From positions 1 through 34,686 of the forward strand of contig JAAYTO010000170.1 in assembly GCA_012523755.1 (NCBI GenBank): a DNA stretch of 34,686 bases, given 5' to 3'. The notes beneath the pieces are model-generated. The model was not told the origin of the DNA. It ran no database searches and was given only the letters and a program-made list of their open reading frames with translations. Position numbers and translations under genes: made by a program. Each line of letters begins with the position of its first letter. Position 1 is the stretch's first letter. The stretch is from Clostridium sp. Its GTDB lineage: Bacteria; Bacillota; Clostridia; Acetivibrionales; Acetivibrionaceae. Of the stretch, positions 34,162-34,686 are shown one piece after another.

Positions 34162-34443
34162 ATGAGCAGGTTGGAAAAGTATAGAAGAATAAGAATTATG
34201 AGGAGAAAGTGTATATTTGTTTGCATGCTTTCTTTTTTTATTATGTTCTCGGGAATACTTGCCGCGGACAAGTCTATCAATGAGCTTATGTACAGGAAAA
34301 AAGGGTTGGATATAGTTTCAATAGAGCCATACAAAGACGATTATTATTGTATAAAAGTTTTTAACAAGCATATCCTAATTAATACAAAACACATAAAAAA
34401 CGATATTCATAGCCTTAAAGAGTGGTTTTCTGATAAATTTTAG
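34162..34443 (+). CDS. Small membrane-anchored hypothetical protein
   Basis: I do not recognise this 93-aa protein. It has a very basic start (MSRLEKYRRIRIMRRK), a hydrophobic helix CIFVCMLSFFIMFSGILA, and a short exported tail of about 55 residues. The shape suggests a signal-anchored protein outside the membrane. ATG 34162 has AAAAAGGGG 8 nt upstream. It is bracketed by hairpin repeats B and C and follows spoIIP, so a sporulation role is possible but unproven. Confidence 0.65.
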   Translation: MSRLEKYRRIRIMRRKCIFVCMLSFFIMFSGILAADKSINELMYRKKGLDIVSIEPYKDDYYCIKVFNKHILINTKHIKNDIHSLKEWFSDKF

Positions 34444-34451
34444 ATGTTTAT

Positions 34452-34540
34452 GGGTGCATACTATTTATATGAGGGGAAATATGGAAGAAACAAAACTTAA
34501 GTTTCTGGAATATTTTTCCCCATATTTATTTAATGCACCC
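34452..34540. repeat. GGGTGYA-bounded hairpin repeat, copy C
   Basis: This 89-nt near-continuous hairpin has ends GGGTGCATA and TTAATGCACCC. GGGGAAATAT pairs with ATATTTTTCCCC, and the tip holds the palindrome AAACTTAAGTTT then CTGGAA. Compared with copy A the tip is conserved and stem positions change in pairs (GG:CC here, AA:TT there). Confidence 0.7.
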
Positions 34541-34659
34541 AATGTGCCACGGTGAAATCATGAAGGAAGATTAAGCCATGGCATAAATTACAGATAAACT
34601 TTATTGAGCCTTTGTAGTAAGATATTACCCATAGATAATGAAAAGTGGGGTTATACTAA

Positions 34660-34686
34660 ATGGGTAAGAAATTATACAAAGGGAGC
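34660..34686 (+). CDS. Start of a gene cut by the window end
   Basis: ATG 34660 with GTGGGG 9 nt upstream opens MGKKLYKGS and runs off the window. Nine codons are too few to name a family. Confidence 0.4.

Overview
The window looks like chromosome of a spore-forming, low-GC, anaerobic clostridium. The evidence is spoIIP, a T-box upstream of hisS-aspS, HemZ, a giant (R)-2-hydroxyacyl-CoA dehydratase activase, AT-rich codon use and strong AGGAGG ribosome sites. The gene content and order resemble the Acetivibrio/Ruminiclostridium (C. thermocellum-like) group; this placement is inference from gene order and was not tested by a search.

Layout. (1) 1-8287: housekeeping block recJ, apt, relA/spoT, dtd, a glyoxalase-II-like metallo-hydrolase and hemZ, all on the + strand, with a clear sigma-A promoter before recJ. 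(2) 8379-8768: a small zinc-ribbon/TM2 protein with its own promoter. (3) 9078-21453: a Tad-type (type IVb pilus / type II secretion-like) locus. It encodes a CpaE/TadZ-like ATPase, a CpaF/TadA ATPase, TadB, TadC, a Flp1-like pilin, two TadE/G-like pseudopilins, a very large DUF5702-type protein, a lipoprotein and a DUF6382/FHA protein. (4) 21454-22780: an eroded zone with a structured inverted repeat, a broken permease gene, an orphan hypothetical and a frameshifted micro-ORF. (5) 22911-26327: a T-box leader with an Asp (GAC) specifier controlling hisS-aspS. (6) 26675-31949: a signal peptidase I with an odd start region, and the 1433-aa dehydratase activase. (7) 32161-34686: a small minus-strand zinc-ribbon gene, spoIIP, a small membrane-anchored hypothetical, and the first codons of another gene.

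In many clostridia the recJ-apt-relA-dtd-MBL-hemZ block lies next to hisS-aspS. Here the Tad locus and the decayed segment lie between them, which suggests a locus acquired into, or lost from, a conserved block.

Beyond genes, I see at least three families of short structured repeats between genes. (a) Elements of about 60 nt sit just after a rho-independent terminator (13496, 23185, 26510, perhaps 32059). (b) Long hairpins of 49-89 nt are bounded by GGGTGYA/TRCACCC (3297, 34073, 34452). (c) Elements of 113-114 bp with imperfect terminal inverted repeats carry a terminator-like hairpin in the middle (17683, 27316); one of them supplies the stop codon of the DUF5702 gene inside the Tad locus. 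I found no rRNA, tRNA, CRISPR array or intact transposase gene.
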